Assembly (NCBI RefSeq): GCF_002531755.2
Contig: NZ_CP034998.1
Span: 868,001 to 932,000, forward strand
Origin: Rhizobium acidisoli
GTDB lineage: Bacteria; Pseudomonadota; Alphaproteobacteria; Rhizobiales; Rhizobiaceae
Length of the DNA: 64,000 nt
Direction: 5' to 3'
Shown one piece after another: positions 54,919-63,974 of this stretch. The notes under the pieces were generated by a model that made no database searches, had not been told where the DNA came from, and saw only the letters and a list, made by a program, of their open reading frames with translations. A program made the position numbers and the translations under genes. The first letter of the stretch is position 1. Each line of letters opens with the position of its first letter.

Positions 54919-55171
54919 GGAATGGCTCCGGATCGGGATATCGGGTTGGCAAGAGATAGAGGCGCGTCGCCGCCGGATCAAGCGGCAAGGCTGCGCCAAG
55001 GCGGTAGATAAGCTTCCACAGGCTTGGAGGCCGCCCTGCCGAGCTTGCCTTGATGTCACCACAATATTTAAGAATGTCCGCTATCGCAGAGCGAAATTTA
55101 CACGTGCCAAGCCCCCGGCAAGCTGCCTGTGGCAGGGTGAAGAATGGACAACAGCAAGGGATTTCTCCGCA

Positions 55172-55561
55172 ATGCCGAAACATCTGCTCCTGTTTGTATC
55201 CCTCGTCAGCCTTGCTGCCCCTGCCTTTGCCGTCGATCCCGCCATCAAGAAGCAGCTTGAAAAACTCGATCCCTCCACCCGCCTGGAACAGAGCTGCGAC
55301 ACTGAGGCAATGAGCCGCATCAACCAGGACAGCGCCGGCTTCAAGCCCGACAAGGTGATCGCCTATACCTTCAAGGACCCGATCCCCGGCGACAATTCGC
55401 TGCAGGCGCCGGGCGCCGTCTTCCGCAGCAAGGGCGACTGGTACCATCTCTCCTACAATTGCATCACCGGCCCGCAGCATATCAACGTGCGCGAGCTCAA
55501 CTACCAGATCGGCGACAAGGTGCCGCGCGAGAAGTGGGACAAGTATTATCTCTACGATTGA
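55172..55561 (+). CDS. DUF930 secreted protein
   Basis: 129 residues from ATG 55172 with a Sec signal peptide (MPKHLLLFVSLVSLAAPAFA). The mature part has the DUF930 pattern: LEKLDPSTRLEQSCDTEAMSRINQDSAGFKPDKVIAYTFKDP, then GAVFRSKGDWYHLSYNCITG. Two Cys (in QSCD and YNCI) may form a disulfide. Common in rhizobia; role unknown. Divergent from the oligopeptidase gene. Confidence 0.82.
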   Translation: MPKHLLLFVSLVSLAAPAFAVDPAIKKQLEKLDPSTRLEQSCDTEAMSRINQDSAGFKPDKVIAYTFKDPIPGDNSLQAPGAVFRSKGDWYHLSYNCITGPQHINVRELNYQIGDKVPREKWDKYYLYD

Positions 55562-55661
55562 TGCCGTTGGATGGGTTGCGGCAGCCGCGGTGACATCCGG
55601 CCACATGGCGCCATGCAGAAGCAGCCGCTAAAATCGGCCGACGAAATCGTAGAAGTCCCAT

Positions 55662-56450
55662 ATGAACCGTATCCTCCTCGCTTCGGCGTTCCTTTTCGCT
55701 ACCCTCTCCGCCGCATCGGCGGACGAGTTGCCGTCAGCATCGCCGGCCGCACGTCCGGCCGCGAAGACGCCGGCGGTTAAGCTCGTCGAGCCGCATCTGC
55801 ATATTGCCCGTTCCAATATCGCCGGCCATGCCCGCATCGCGCTGACCTTCGATGCCTGCATGGGGCAGGCGGATGAGCGCATCCTGTCGACGCTGGTGCG
55901 GGAACGCATCCCGGCGACCATCTTCGTCACCGCCCGCTGGCTAAAACACAATCCCGCGGCTCTTGCCGTGTTCCTGCAGAACCCCGATCTCTTCGAACTC
56001 GAAAATCACGGAGAGAACCATATCCCGGCCGTCGACACGCCGACGCTGATCTACGGCATCGCCTCGGCCGGCTCGCCGCAGGCGGTGAAGCAGGAAGTCG
56101 AGGGCGGTGCTGCGGCCATGACTGCGGCGGGCATTCCCGCGCCGCATTGGTTCCGCGGCTCGACCGCCAAATATGATCTTTCCGCCATCGGCGAGATCCG
56201 CGCCATGGGCTATCGCATCGCCGGCTATTCGGTGAACGGCGACGGCGGCTCGCTGCTCGGCGCCGTCATCACCGAAAAGCGCATCGCCTCGGCCAAGGAC
56301 GGCGACGTCGTTATCTCCCACATCAACCAACCGACCCATGCGGCGGGCGAGGGGGTGGCGAAGGCGCTGGTCGATCTGAAAGCCAAGGGCACGGAGTTCG
56401 TTCGTCTGGAGGATGTCGAGGATATGGGTGACGATCGGACGACTGAGTAA
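55662..56450 (+). CDS. Polysaccharide deacetylase family protein
   Basis: 262 residues with a signal peptide (MNRILLASAFLFATLSAAS). NodB-like fold: ALTFDACMGQADERILSTLVRERIPATIFVTARWLKHNP is motif 1, with Asp but Ala-Cys instead of the usual second Asp; ELENHGENHIPAV supplies the His-x3-His metal pair; HWFRGSTAKYD and GYSVNGDGG follow. Secreted enzyme or sugar-binding protein; the changed TFDD motif leaves deacetylase activity uncertain. Confidence 0.85.
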   Translation: MNRILLASAFLFATLSAASADELPSASPAARPAAKTPAVKLVEPHLHIARSNIAGHARIALTFDACMGQADERILSTLVRERIPATIFVTARWLKHNPAALAVFLQNPDLFELENHGENHIPAVDTPTLIYGIASAGSPQAVKQEVEGGAAAMTAAGIPAPHWFRGSTAKYDLSAIGEIRAMGYRIAGYSVNGDGGSLLGAVITEKRIASAKDGDVVISHINQPTHAAGEGVAKALVDLKAKGTEFVRLEDVEDMGDDRTTE

Positions 56451-56490
56451 ATTCTTTAAGGGCTGCCACGGCACAACAGCCACGAAGCCT

Positions 56491-57786
56491 CTACCGCAGC
56501 TCACTCCCAGCCCCCAACCTATCCTCCCCAAACCGCCGCAGCCCCGGCCCATCCCGGTCCAGCGCGAAATCCTCGAACCAGTCGCGATGCATGCCGGCCA
56601 GCATGGCGCCGATCATCTGGGCGGCGAGATAGGAAAAGGTGATGCCGTTGCCACCGTAGCCATAGGCTGCGAACACATGCGGCATCTTGGGCACCGGGCC
56701 GATCAGCGGCAAGCCGTCGGCCGTTTCGCCGAAGGTTCCGCACCAGGCGTGGTCCACCCGCGTATCGGCTTTCGGCCATAGACGCTTTATCTTCTCGCGA
56801 ATTGCCATGATCTTTGCCGGCAGCTTGAGGTCGCGGGCCTCGGGATCGGCCGTGCCGTCATCCTCGCCGCCGGCGACGATGCGATTGTCCTCGGTCGTGC
56901 GCATGTAGAGATAGGGGTGGCTGTCCTCCCAGATCAGCGCCCTGTCGCGCCAGAAATTTGCCGGGTCCTGGGGTTGGGTGGCGAGCGCCCAGCTCGAACT
57001 GGTGCGGTGCAGCTTCGGCATGTCGAGTCCCGGCATCGAATAGCCCGTGGCAAGCACGGCATGCCGCGCCTCGATGACGTGGCCTTCGTCCGTCTCCGCT
57101 GTGACGTGATCGCCTTCGCTGTGAAGCGCTGTGGCGGAAGCATTGACCAACCGCGCGCCGCGCCGGACGGACATTTCGATCAATGCCCAGGTCAGGAGCA
57201 GCGGATCGGCCTCGGCGGAACCCGGCGAATAGATCGCCCCATCCCGGTCGAGCTCGAACTGGGTGTAGAGATCGGGATGTTCGAGATAGACGCCGGGCAG
57301 GCCGGCGCGGCGGCGAAGCTGGCGCTCCTCCAGCAGTTCGCGCGCGCCTTCCTGGTTGGCGGCGAGATAGAGCGTGTTGCGCGGCCGGAAACCGCAGGCA
57401 ATCCCGTGGGCGGCGATCAGCTTGGAAAGGCCGGCGACCGCTGCTCCGCTGCGGCGGTAGATGCCGGCGGCGCGTTCGAAGCCGTAATAATCCTCAAGTT
57501 CGGTGAGCGTGCTGTCGATTTCCCATTGCAGCATCGCCGTGCTTGCCGCGGTGCTGCCGAAACCGGGCTCCTCCCGGTCGATGATAACAACGGAAAAACC
57601 GCGCGCCGTCAGATGTTCGCCGACCAGGGCGCCGGTGATGCCGCCGCCGATCACGATGATGTCGGTGGAAAAACTCTGCTCGATCGGCCGCCATTCCGGC
57701 CGAATGCCGCTTTTCCCCCAGAGCGATCGACCGCTGACCATCTGGTCGTGATCGGCTTCGTTGAGAGCGAGATCAGATGCCACCAC
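56491..57786 (-). CDS. FAD-dependent oxidoreductase (DAO family)
   Basis: 431 residues from a GTG at 57786 behind GGGAGATA. The dinucleotide fold IIVIGGGITGALVGEHLTARGFSVVIIDREEPGFGSTAASTAM covers about 42-85, and the C-terminal GLPLIGPVPKMPHVFAAYGYGGNGITFSYLAAQM is the DAO FAD-binding end. It likely oxidises an amino acid or amine with FAD. Lies 15 bases downstream of the AI-2E family permease, same strand. Confidence 0.88.
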   Translation of the reverse strand: MVASDLALNEADHDQMVSGRSLWGKSGIRPEWRPIEQSFSTDIIVIGGGITGALVGEHLTARGFSVVIIDREEPGFGSTAASTAMLQWEIDSTLTELEDYYGFERAAGIYRRSGAAVAGLSKLIAAHGIACGFRPRNTLYLAANQEGARELLEERQLRRRAGLPGVYLEHPDLYTQFELDRDGAIYSPGSAEADPLLLTWALIEMSVRRGARLVNASATALHSEGDHVTAETDEGHVIEARHAVLATGYSMPGLDMPKLHRTSSSWALATQPQDPANFWRDRALIWEDSHPYLYMRTTEDNRIVAGGEDDGTADPEARDLKLPAKIMAIREKIKRLWPKADTRVDHAWCGTFGETADGLPLIGPVPKMPHVFAAYGYGGNGITFSYLAAQMIGAMLAGMHRDWFEDFALDRDGPGLRRFGEDRLGAGSELR

Positions 57787-57801
57787 TATCTCCCCGGTTG
57801 A

Positions 57802-58968
57802 TCATTTCGGCAATTGCGGCTGCGGCTTTTCCTCGATCAGCAATTCCTCGATGATTGTGATGACGATCAGCGACAGCGGCAGGGCCAGCATGGCGCCGAC
57901 GGCACCCCACATCCATGTCCAGAACAGGATGGCGAGGAAGACGACAAAGGGATTGATTTCCAGCCGCCGTCCCATCACCGCCGGGAAAATCAGGTTCTCC
58001 ATGACCAGATGCACGGTAAAGAAGGCCGCGGCCGGCATCAGGCCGATGACGATGTCATCATGGGTGAGAATGCCGGCGACGGCGACGGCAAACGTCATCA
58101 GCGTGATGCCGAGATAGGGAATGAAGCTCGACAGGAAGGCGAAGAAGCCCCAGAGCACCGGCGCCGCCAGCCCGCCGGCATAGGCGATCACGGTCATGAC
58201 GACGCCGAGCCCGACATAGATCAGCGAGGCTGTGGCGAAATAGAAGCCGAGCACCTGCTCGACGGCATTGATGACGCGGATGGCCGCCAGCCGCTGCGTG
58301 CGGGTGCGGAAGGTCATGATGATCGTCTTGCGCAGGTTGACGCGGCTGGCAAGGAAGAGCAGCAGCGCCGCAAAGAAGATCATCCCCTGCACCAGTGCCG
58401 GCGTCAGGCTGGTGGTCACCACATGCAGCACGTTGCCGGTGTTTTCGAGCAGCGCACCGATCGACATCGGCCCGCTTTCGAAGGTCGCGGGCGTGATATG
58501 CAGCCATTCGATGCGCTCGAGATAGGGCATGACCCGGTTGATGGTCCGCTCGGCAAAAGCCGGTCCCTCATTGGCAAGGGTCATCAGCGGGCCGGCCAGC
58601 GAGTTGATCACCAGGAAGATCACCAGTGCCACGCTGCTCGACAGCATGAAGGCGTTGGCAAGCCGCGGCACGCCCATCCTGCTGAGTTTTTCCGCCGCCA
58701 TGCCGAGGATCATGCCGACGACGACGGCAAGGGTGATCGGGATCAGGATCAGCGACATCAGGTAGACGGCGGCAAGCCCCAGAATGCCGAAGATGCCGAT
58801 GATCGCCCAGGCCATGCTGATATCCAGCCCGTCCTTCTCGAGCCGGTGCAGCGGTGTCGGCGGCAGCTCTTCGGCTGTCTCCTTCAATGACTGCGCCCAG
58901 GCGCTGGTGCGGCGTTCGCCGATCGCAATCTTCTTGGCTTGTTTGCGGATGCCATTGGCGATGCCCAT
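57802..58968 (-). CDS. AI-2E family (UPF0118) transporter
   Basis: 388 residues from ATG 58968 behind GGGGGA; an in-frame ATG at 58992 is possible. A polar N-terminus precedes eight or so membrane helices. Family motifs: PFVVFLAILFWTWMWGAVGAMLALPLSLI near the C-terminus and PYLGITLMTFAVAVAGIL before it. Named for AI-2 export in E. coli TqsA, but members include Na+/H+ antiporters, so substrate is open. Operon with the FAD oxidoreductase. Confidence 0.88.
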   Translation of the reverse strand: MGIANGIRKQAKKIAIGERRTSAWAQSLKETAEELPPTPLHRLEKDGLDISMAWAIIGIFGILGLAAVYLMSLILIPITLAVVVGMILGMAAEKLSRMGVPRLANAFMLSSSVALVIFLVINSLAGPLMTLANEGPAFAERTINRVMPYLERIEWLHITPATFESGPMSIGALLENTGNVLHVVTTSLTPALVQGMIFFAALLLFLASRVNLRKTIIMTFRTRTQRLAAIRVINAVEQVLGFYFATASLIYVGLGVVMTVIAYAGGLAAPVLWGFFAFLSSFIPYLGITLMTFAVAVAGILTHDDIVIGLMPAAAFFTVHLVMENLIFPAVMGRRLEINPFVVFLAILFWTWMWGAVGAMLALPLSLIVITIIEELLIEEKPQPQLPK

Positions 58969-59143
58969 GCGGTGAGGTCCCCCGAAGCCCATTGCTTCGT
59001 CACGGAAACGCGCCGACGCGGTTCCGGTTCCCTGAGGCAAAGGGCCAACCGGCAAACCGCACGCGGCACGTCTTCACACGCATGATTTTGCCCGCATAAC
59101 ACGAATGTTTTCGGTCGTTTCGGCCTGATCCGCGCCTCGGAAA

Positions 59144-60109
59144 TTACGCCGAAAGCGTCAGGCCGATACCCCACGGATCCTTGAGGAAGGTGCCGCCATC
59201 GCGCTTCTCGCTCTTGATCTCCAGCGCATCGAGCTTGGAGATCGCCGCATCCAGGGTCGCCTTGTCGTTAAACCGGACCTTGTAGTCCGAAAGGCCGGTC
59301 ATATTGTCGGCGCGGGCGGCAGCACCCCGGCTGTTCCAGATATTGGCGGCGAGATGGTGATGGTAGCCGCCGGTCGCAAAGAAACTGGCGCCGGGACGGC
59401 TCGCCATCAGCTTGAGGCCGAGCACGTCGCGGTAAAAGGCGTCAGCTTGTGGAATATCGCCGACCTGCAGATGCAGGTGGCCGATCGCCGTTCCATCAGC
59501 CATGCCGCCCCAGCGCTCATCGGGCGCACTGTCGTAGAGCGCCTGCAGGTCGAGGCGCAGCGTCGCCATCTCCACCATGCCGTCCTGCTGGAACTTCCAT
59601 TGTTCGTGCGGCCGGTCGGCATAGATTTCGATGCCGTTGCCTTCCGGGTCGGACAGATAGATCGCCTCGCTGACGAGATGGTCCGAGGCGCCGTCGAGCA
59701 CGACATTGTTCTGCGCCGCGTGGCGCAGCCAGCGCGCCAGTTCGGCGCGATCCGGCATCAGGAAGGCGGTGTGGAAAAGGCCGGCGGCATTGCGGGGCGC
59801 GATCGCGGCATCATTGGCCGTCGTCAGCGTCAGCAGCGGCAGATCGCCGACACCCAGCACCTGGCCGCTCGCCGTCTCCTCGATGACCTTCAGGCCGAGC
59901 ATCGATTGGTAAAAGCCGGACACAAGAGCTAGGTCCTTCACGACGAGATGCGACTGGTCGATATAGGCGGGCCGCGTCAGCGCGTAGGAAGTTTCGGTCG
60001 TCATGGATTGGTCTCCTGCCTGTGATCTGGCCTGTAGAAGGGAAGGCGTGCCGGCGGTGGCGGCAAAAGTGCCGCCTGCAGCAAGGCCGAGGAAGTGTCG
60101 CCGGTTCAT
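59144..60109 (-). CDS. VOC family extradiol dioxygenase-like protein, Tat-type N-terminus
   Basis: 321 residues from ATG 60109. Two VOC modules (about 50-150 and 190-310): DQSHLVVKDLALVSGFYQSMLGLKVIEE, GNGIEIYADRP, GHLHLQVGDIPQADAFYRDVLGLKLM and FATGGYHHHLAANIW. His and Glu residues fit Fe(II) ligands of CatE-type catechol 2,3-dioxygenases. The first 35 residues are a twin-arginine leader (MNRRHFLGLAAGG...). A second ATG at 60004 (MTTETSYAL), behind GCAGGAGAC, begins exactly at the family's usual start. Either start may be used; no aromatic-degradation genes are adjacent. Confidence 0.8.
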   Translation of the reverse strand: MNRRHFLGLAAGGTFAATAGTPSLLQARSQAGDQSMTTETSYALTRPAYIDQSHLVVKDLALVSGFYQSMLGLKVIEETASGQVLGVGDLPLLTLTTANDAAIAPRNAAGLFHTAFLMPDRAELARWLRHAAQNNVVLDGASDHLVSEAIYLSDPEGNGIEIYADRPHEQWKFQQDGMVEMATLRLDLQALYDSAPDERWGGMADGTAIGHLHLQVGDIPQADAFYRDVLGLKLMASRPGASFFATGGYHHHLAANIWNSRGAAARADNMTGLSDYKVRFNDKATLDAAISKLDALEIKSEKRDGGTFLKDPWGIGLTLSA

Positions 60110-60231
60110 TCGCCTCTGTCTCCTCTCAGCCGCTGTACTTGATCTCTATATGGCGGATCGCGATTGTTCACAGAAGACCCGTTTTTGAGGATGAACTGTT
60201 GAACGGCTGTTGACGATGACTGTGCGCCCAC

Positions 60232-60245
60232 TTGATCGCCGTCAA
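60232..60245 (+). promoter_or_regulatory. FixK/FNR-like box upstream of universal stress gene
   Basis: TTGAT-CGCC-GTCAA differs from the consensus TTGAT-N4-ATCAA at one base and lies about 55 bases before the ATG at 60300, a sensible activator distance. Confidence 0.45.
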
Positions 60246-60299
60246 TGCGTCCATATCTTCTTTAGAGGATACTTATACATCTCAGTCATGGAGGGAGCC

Positions 60300-60719
60300 A
60301 TGTACAGGAAGATCATCGTAGCGATCGCATTCGGGGGCATCGAAAAGGGAGAGAAAATCCTCCGCAAGGCCGCGTCTCTGCTCGATGACGGCGGCGAGAT
60401 CGTCGCGCTCAACGTCATCGAGGATGTGCCGACCTATGTCGCGATCGAACTGCCGGCCAATATGGTCGAGGACGCCATGCAGGACAGCCGTGACAAGCTG
60501 AAGGCGCTGCTGACAGAAACCGGCATTGCGGCAACCGTCGAGATCCGCAACGGCCCGCCCGCCAAGGCGATCATCTCGACCGCCGAAAGCTACGGCGCCG
60601 ACCTGATCATCGTCGCCTCGCATGTTCCGGATTTTTCCAACTACTTCATCGGCGCCACCGCCGACCGGGTCGTGCGCCACGCCAAATGCTCGGTGCTCGT
60701 CGACCGGCAAAAGGTTTGA
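60300..60719 (+). CDS. Universal stress protein UspA family
   Basis: 139 residues from ATG 60300 behind GGAGGGAG. MYRKIIVAIAFGG opens the Usp fold; ESYGADLIIVASHVPDFSNYFIGATADRVVRHAKCSVLVDRQ contains the ATP-binding GxGx9G(S/T)-like segment (I-G-A-T-A-D-R-V). Usp proteins accumulate under energy limitation and low oxygen. The FixK-like box supports microaerobic induction (inference). Confidence 0.9.
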   Translation: MYRKIIVAIAFGGIEKGEKILRKAASLLDDGGEIVALNVIEDVPTYVAIELPANMVEDAMQDSRDKLKALLTETGIAATVEIRNGPPAKAIISTAESYGADLIIVASHVPDFSNYFIGATADRVVRHAKCSVLVDRQKV

Positions 60720-60846
60720 TTTGCGCGGCCGTCTCGCCGCCAGACAGCCTGTCACGAAGATTTACCGCCTGTGCGCTTTGCCGCAGTTGCGTGCCCTACC
60801 GTTCGATGCGACGATTGCAATCGGGGTATGAAACGGATTGGCGTGC

Positions 60847-61515
60847 ATGGCCGAGTTCAACGGCGTTCGCTGGGCTTACGACAAATATGAACTGATCGCC
60901 GACGGTATCGTCCATGGCGTCGGTCTCGTGCTGGCGCTGATCGGCGCCACGGTGCTGATCTTCTACGCCACGCTCTGGAGCTCTTATGGCGCGCTCGCCG
61001 CCGCCTGGATCTATGGCGTCGGGCTGGTGCTGACGCTTGCCATTTCCTTTTCCTACAATGCCTGGCCGGTCTCGCGCACCAAATGGTATCTGCGCCGCTT
61101 CGATCATTCGGCGATCTTCCTGTTGATCGCCGCCACCTACACGCCCTTCCTCGAACGCGGCGCCGACGATCCGCTGCTCCTGTTCATGCTGGTGGCGATC
61201 TGGCTGTTCGCCGCTGCCGGCATTATCTTGAAATGCGTCTTTCCCGGCCGGTACGACCGTCTTGCCATTCTGCTCTATCTTGCCATGGGCTGGAGCGGCG
61301 TGCTGGTGGCCGAACCGGTCGCCTCGCGCATTCCCTCCGCCTCGATGCTGCTGATCGTCATCGGCGGGGTCATTTATTCGCTCGGCGTCATCTTTCATGT
61401 CTGGGAGAAGCTGCGCTTCCAGAACGCCATCTGGCACGGTTTCGTCGTCACCGCCGCGGCCGTGCATTATTCGGCCGTCTTCACCTGTTTCAGCCTGTCG
61501 GCGCCGGGCGTCTGA
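60847..61515 (+). CDS. PAQR / hemolysin III family membrane protein
   Basis: 222 residues from ATG 60847. About seven helices with conserved His/Ser of the PAQR core: ADGIVHGVGLVLALIG, LRRFDHSAIFLLIAATYTPF, FHVWEKLRFQNAIWHGFVVTAAAVHYSAVF. Bacterial members have been linked to fatty-acid/membrane-fluidity homeostasis (TrhA). 'Hemolysin' is a legacy label. Confidence 0.9.
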   Translation: MAEFNGVRWAYDKYELIADGIVHGVGLVLALIGATVLIFYATLWSSYGALAAAWIYGVGLVLTLAISFSYNAWPVSRTKWYLRRFDHSAIFLLIAATYTPFLERGADDPLLLFMLVAIWLFAAAGIILKCVFPGRYDRLAILLYLAMGWSGVLVAEPVASRIPSASMLLIVIGGVIYSLGVIFHVWEKLRFQNAIWHGFVVTAAAVHYSAVFTCFSLSAPGV

Positions 61516-61612
61516 TAAGATCGCGCCTGACGTCTCTGCGGGTGGATCCGCCGTTTACATCTTTTGGGGCAGGGCGTATGCCGCCTCACGCAGACAATAC
61601 GAACAGGCAATC

Positions 61613-62122
61613 ATGACAGACCCCGTCCTCCTCCGCGACGCCGGCGAAACCGATCTTCCCGCCATCCGCGATATCTACAATCACGCCGTCGAACACACGA
61701 CGGCGATCTGGAACGAGACGCTGGTCGATCTCGAAAACCGGCGGGAATGGATGAAGGCGCGTAAAGCCCGCGGCTTTCCCGTCATCGTCGCCGAGCTGTC
61801 GGGCAGGGTCGCCGGCTATGCCTCCTATGGCGATTGGCGCGCCTTCGACGGCTACCGCCACACCGTCGAGCATTCCGTCTATGTCGACAAGGATTGCCGC
61901 GGCGCCGGCATCGGCGAGCGGCTGATGCGCGAATTGATCGTCCGCGCCACAGCCGGCAATATCCATGTGATGATCGCCGGCATCGAGGCGGAGAACACCG
62001 CTTCGATCCGGCTGCATGAAAAGCTCGGTTTCCGCATCGCCGGCAGATTTTCCGAGGTCGGCACCAAATTCGGCCGCTGGCTGGACCTCACCTGCATGGA
62101 GCTTCGCCTGCCTTCGGCCTGA
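61613..62122 (+). CDS. GNAT acetyltransferase (phosphinothricin acetyltransferase-like)
   Basis: 169 residues from ATG 61613; the open frame back to 61397 overlaps the PAQR gene. RDIYNHAVEHTTAIWNET and the CoA loop VDKDCRGAGIGERLMRELI, then IAGIEAENTASIRLHEKLGFRIAGRFSEVGTKFGRWLDLTCMEL, match the PAT/Bar subgroup, which acetylates phosphinothricin, methionine sulfoximine or sulfone. Cytosolic. Confidence 0.9.
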   Translation: MTDPVLLRDAGETDLPAIRDIYNHAVEHTTAIWNETLVDLENRREWMKARKARGFPVIVAELSGRVAGYASYGDWRAFDGYRHTVEHSVYVDKDCRGAGIGERLMRELIVRATAGNIHVMIAGIEAENTASIRLHEKLGFRIAGRFSEVGTKFGRWLDLTCMELRLPSA

Positions 62123-62262
62123 TCCGGCGGGCCCTGACCCCCTGGGGCATTGCCATTGTGAACGGCGCTCTCCATCTTTTTATTGTAGTCTGAGCTGTGT
62201 AAGAAAGTCGAGGCGGCCTGCTTCGCGGGTGGCTTCAGAATGGTATGGAGGTGAACAGTTCA

Positions 62263-62964
62263 ATGGCAAAGCACGGATCGTCGCTCGGTCTCCTTGCCCT
62301 CGTCCTTCTGGCATTTCCGCCGGTCGCCGCCCGGGCCGCCGATTGCGGCAGCCTGGCCTCGCCGAAGCTCGACTGGCAGGAATGCACCAAGAAGAACCTG
62401 ATGCTGCAGGGCAGTGACCTCGAAGGCGCCAATCTCGTCGGCACGGATTTCTCGCTGACCGATCTCGCCGGCGCCAATGTCAAATCCGCCAATCTCGAGA
62501 AGGCGACACTGGTGCGCGCCTCGCTCGAGGGCGCACACGCCGAAGGCGCCAGCTTCGCCAAGATCGAAGCCTATCGCGCCAGCTTCGCCAATATCATTGC
62601 CGAAGGCGCTTCCTTCGCCGGCGCCGAGCTGCAGCGGGCCAATTTCGCCGGGGCCAGGCTTGCCGGCGCGAGCTTCGAAAAAGCCGAACTCGGCCGCGCC
62701 GATTTCGACAAGGCAGTGCTGACCGGCACGAAATTCTCTTTCGCCAATCTCTCCCGTGCCGATCTCTCCGGCGCAAGTTTCGAAGGCCCGGCGGTCTTCG
62801 AGCGCGCCTTCATGTTCCTGACCCGCATCGAAGGCCTTGACCTCTCGGCCGCATCCGGCCTCGAACAGACCCAGATCGACCTTGCCTGCGGCGACACCTC
62901 GACCAAACTCCCGGCCGGCCTCTCGGCGCCGACAACCTGGCCATGCCCTGCGGAGCATGAGTGA
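62263..62964 (+). CDS. Secreted pentapeptide-repeat protein
   Basis: 233 residues from ATG 62263, placed 11 bases after GGAGG; an earlier in-frame ATG at 62245 overlaps that site. Signal peptide (MAKHGSSLGLLALVLLAFP, cleavage near ARA). From about 45 to 185 there are more than 20 A(D/N/S)(L/F)xx repeats (for example GSDLEGANLVGTDFSLTDLAGANVKSANLEKATLVRASLEGA), giving a right-handed quadrilateral beta-helix. Four or so Cys in the caps. Periplasmic; partner unknown. Confidence 0.88.
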   Translation: MAKHGSSLGLLALVLLAFPPVAARAADCGSLASPKLDWQECTKKNLMLQGSDLEGANLVGTDFSLTDLAGANVKSANLEKATLVRASLEGAHAEGASFAKIEAYRASFANIIAEGASFAGAELQRANFAGARLAGASFEKAELGRADFDKAVLTGTKFSFANLSRADLSGASFEGPAVFERAFMFLTRIEGLDLSAASGLEQTQIDLACGDTSTKLPAGLSAPTTWPCPAEHE

Positions 62965-62991
62965 TCGGGGGTTCGTTTAACGCCGAAGGTT

Positions 62992-63133
62992 GCCCCTCAC
63001 CCTAACCCTCTCCCCGTAAAGACGGGGCGAGGGGACTTGCCATACGATAGGTTCGTGGGGAACGGAGAGGGCGCGGCACACCTCCTTTGCCCCGCAAGCG
63101 GGGAGAAGGTGCCGGCAGGCGGATGAGGGGCAG
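62992..63133. repeat. RIME1-like element
   Basis: Starts CCCCTCACCCTAACCCTCTC and ends GCCGGCAGGCGGATGAGGGG, same orientation as 6175-6316. It fills the gap between the pentapeptide and msrB genes, which converge here. Confidence 0.7.
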
Positions 63134-63154
63134 GCTGGCTTCTGCGCCGAAAGG

Positions 63155-63568
63155 CTATTTCCCCGGCTCGAACACCATGGAATGGCCGTTGATGCAGTAG
63201 CGCAGGCCGGTCGGCGGCGGGCCGTCGGGGAAGACGTGGCCGAGATGGGCTTCGCAGCTGCCGCAGCGGATTTCGGTGCGCACCATGCCAAAGGCCGTGT
63301 CGCGATGCTCGGTCACCGCATCGGGCGAGACGGCTTCGAAATAGCTCGGCCAGCCGCAGCCGGCGTCGAACTTCGTGTCGGAGCGGAAAAGCGGGGCATT
63401 GCATCCGACACAGCGGTAAAGCCCTGTCTCGAAGGAATCCCAATAGGGGCCGGTGAAGGCGCGCTCGGTGCCGTGCTGGCGGGTGATGCGGTATTGTTCG
63501 GGGGTGAGCTGCTCTTTCCATTCAGCGTCGGTCTTGTGGATCTTGGCGGTGGTTGCAGTGTCGGACAT
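63155..63568 (-). CDS. msrB: Peptide-methionine (R)-S-oxide reductase MsrB
   Basis: 137 residues from ATG 63568. Structural zinc site CVGC (53-56) and CGSC (102-105); catalytic Cys125 in [31 protein letters not shown] is the MsrB signature. Cys71 in DAGCGWPSY is a possible resolving cysteine. Cytosolic repair of oxidised methionine with thioredoxin. Confidence 0.95.
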   Translation of the reverse strand: MSDTATTAKIHKTDAEWKEQLTPEQYRITRQHGTERAFTGPYWDSFETGLYRCVGCNAPLFRSDTKFDAGCGWPSYFEAVSPDAVTEHRDTAFGMVRTEIRCGSCEAHLGHVFPDGPPPTGLRYCINGHSMVFEPGK

Positions 63569-63758
63569 GCCATGCTCCTTTTGCCGAGGGGCGGTTCCAT
63601 TTTGCCAGAAAATGTGGTGCGCCGTCGTCCGTTCATCAAGTCTGAAACAGCGCACCGTGAAATTGGCTGCATACCTCAATGGGGTGAGGACGCTTGCTTT
63701 TTACATCCGTTAAGGGTTTCCTGTTAGGGTTAACGTTGCGTGTATTGAGGGATCAACA

Positions 63759-63974
63759 GTGTTTGAAGCAGCAATCGTCCTGCTCTACGGCCTCGTAGCC
63801 GTGGCCGCCATGGCGGTCACGCTGCTGGAGGGCTGGACCAATCATGACGGCTTGACGCTCCATCGTCTGGCCGGGCTCTTTGCCTGCATGCTCTGGCCGC
63901 TGACGATTCTGCTCTTCATTCTGCATGGCTGCGTCGCCCGGCTGCTGACGCGTCGTTCCCGATCGGCGGCCTGA
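63759..63974 (+). CDS. Small membrane protein
   Basis: 71 residues from a GTG at 63759, about 9 bases after GAGGG. Two hydrophobic helices (FEAAIVLLYGLVAVAAMAVTLL and LAGLFACMLWPLTILLFILHG) end in a basic tail (RLLTRRSRSAA). Family not recognised. Confidence 0.6.
   Translation: MFEAAIVLLYGLVAVAAMAVTLLEGWTNHDGLTLHRLAGLFACMLWPLTILLFILHGCVARLLTRRSRSAA

Noticed and set aside
52735..55011. 758-codon plus-strand frame
   Set aside because: Antisense of the oligopeptidase gene; typical high-GC mirror ORF.
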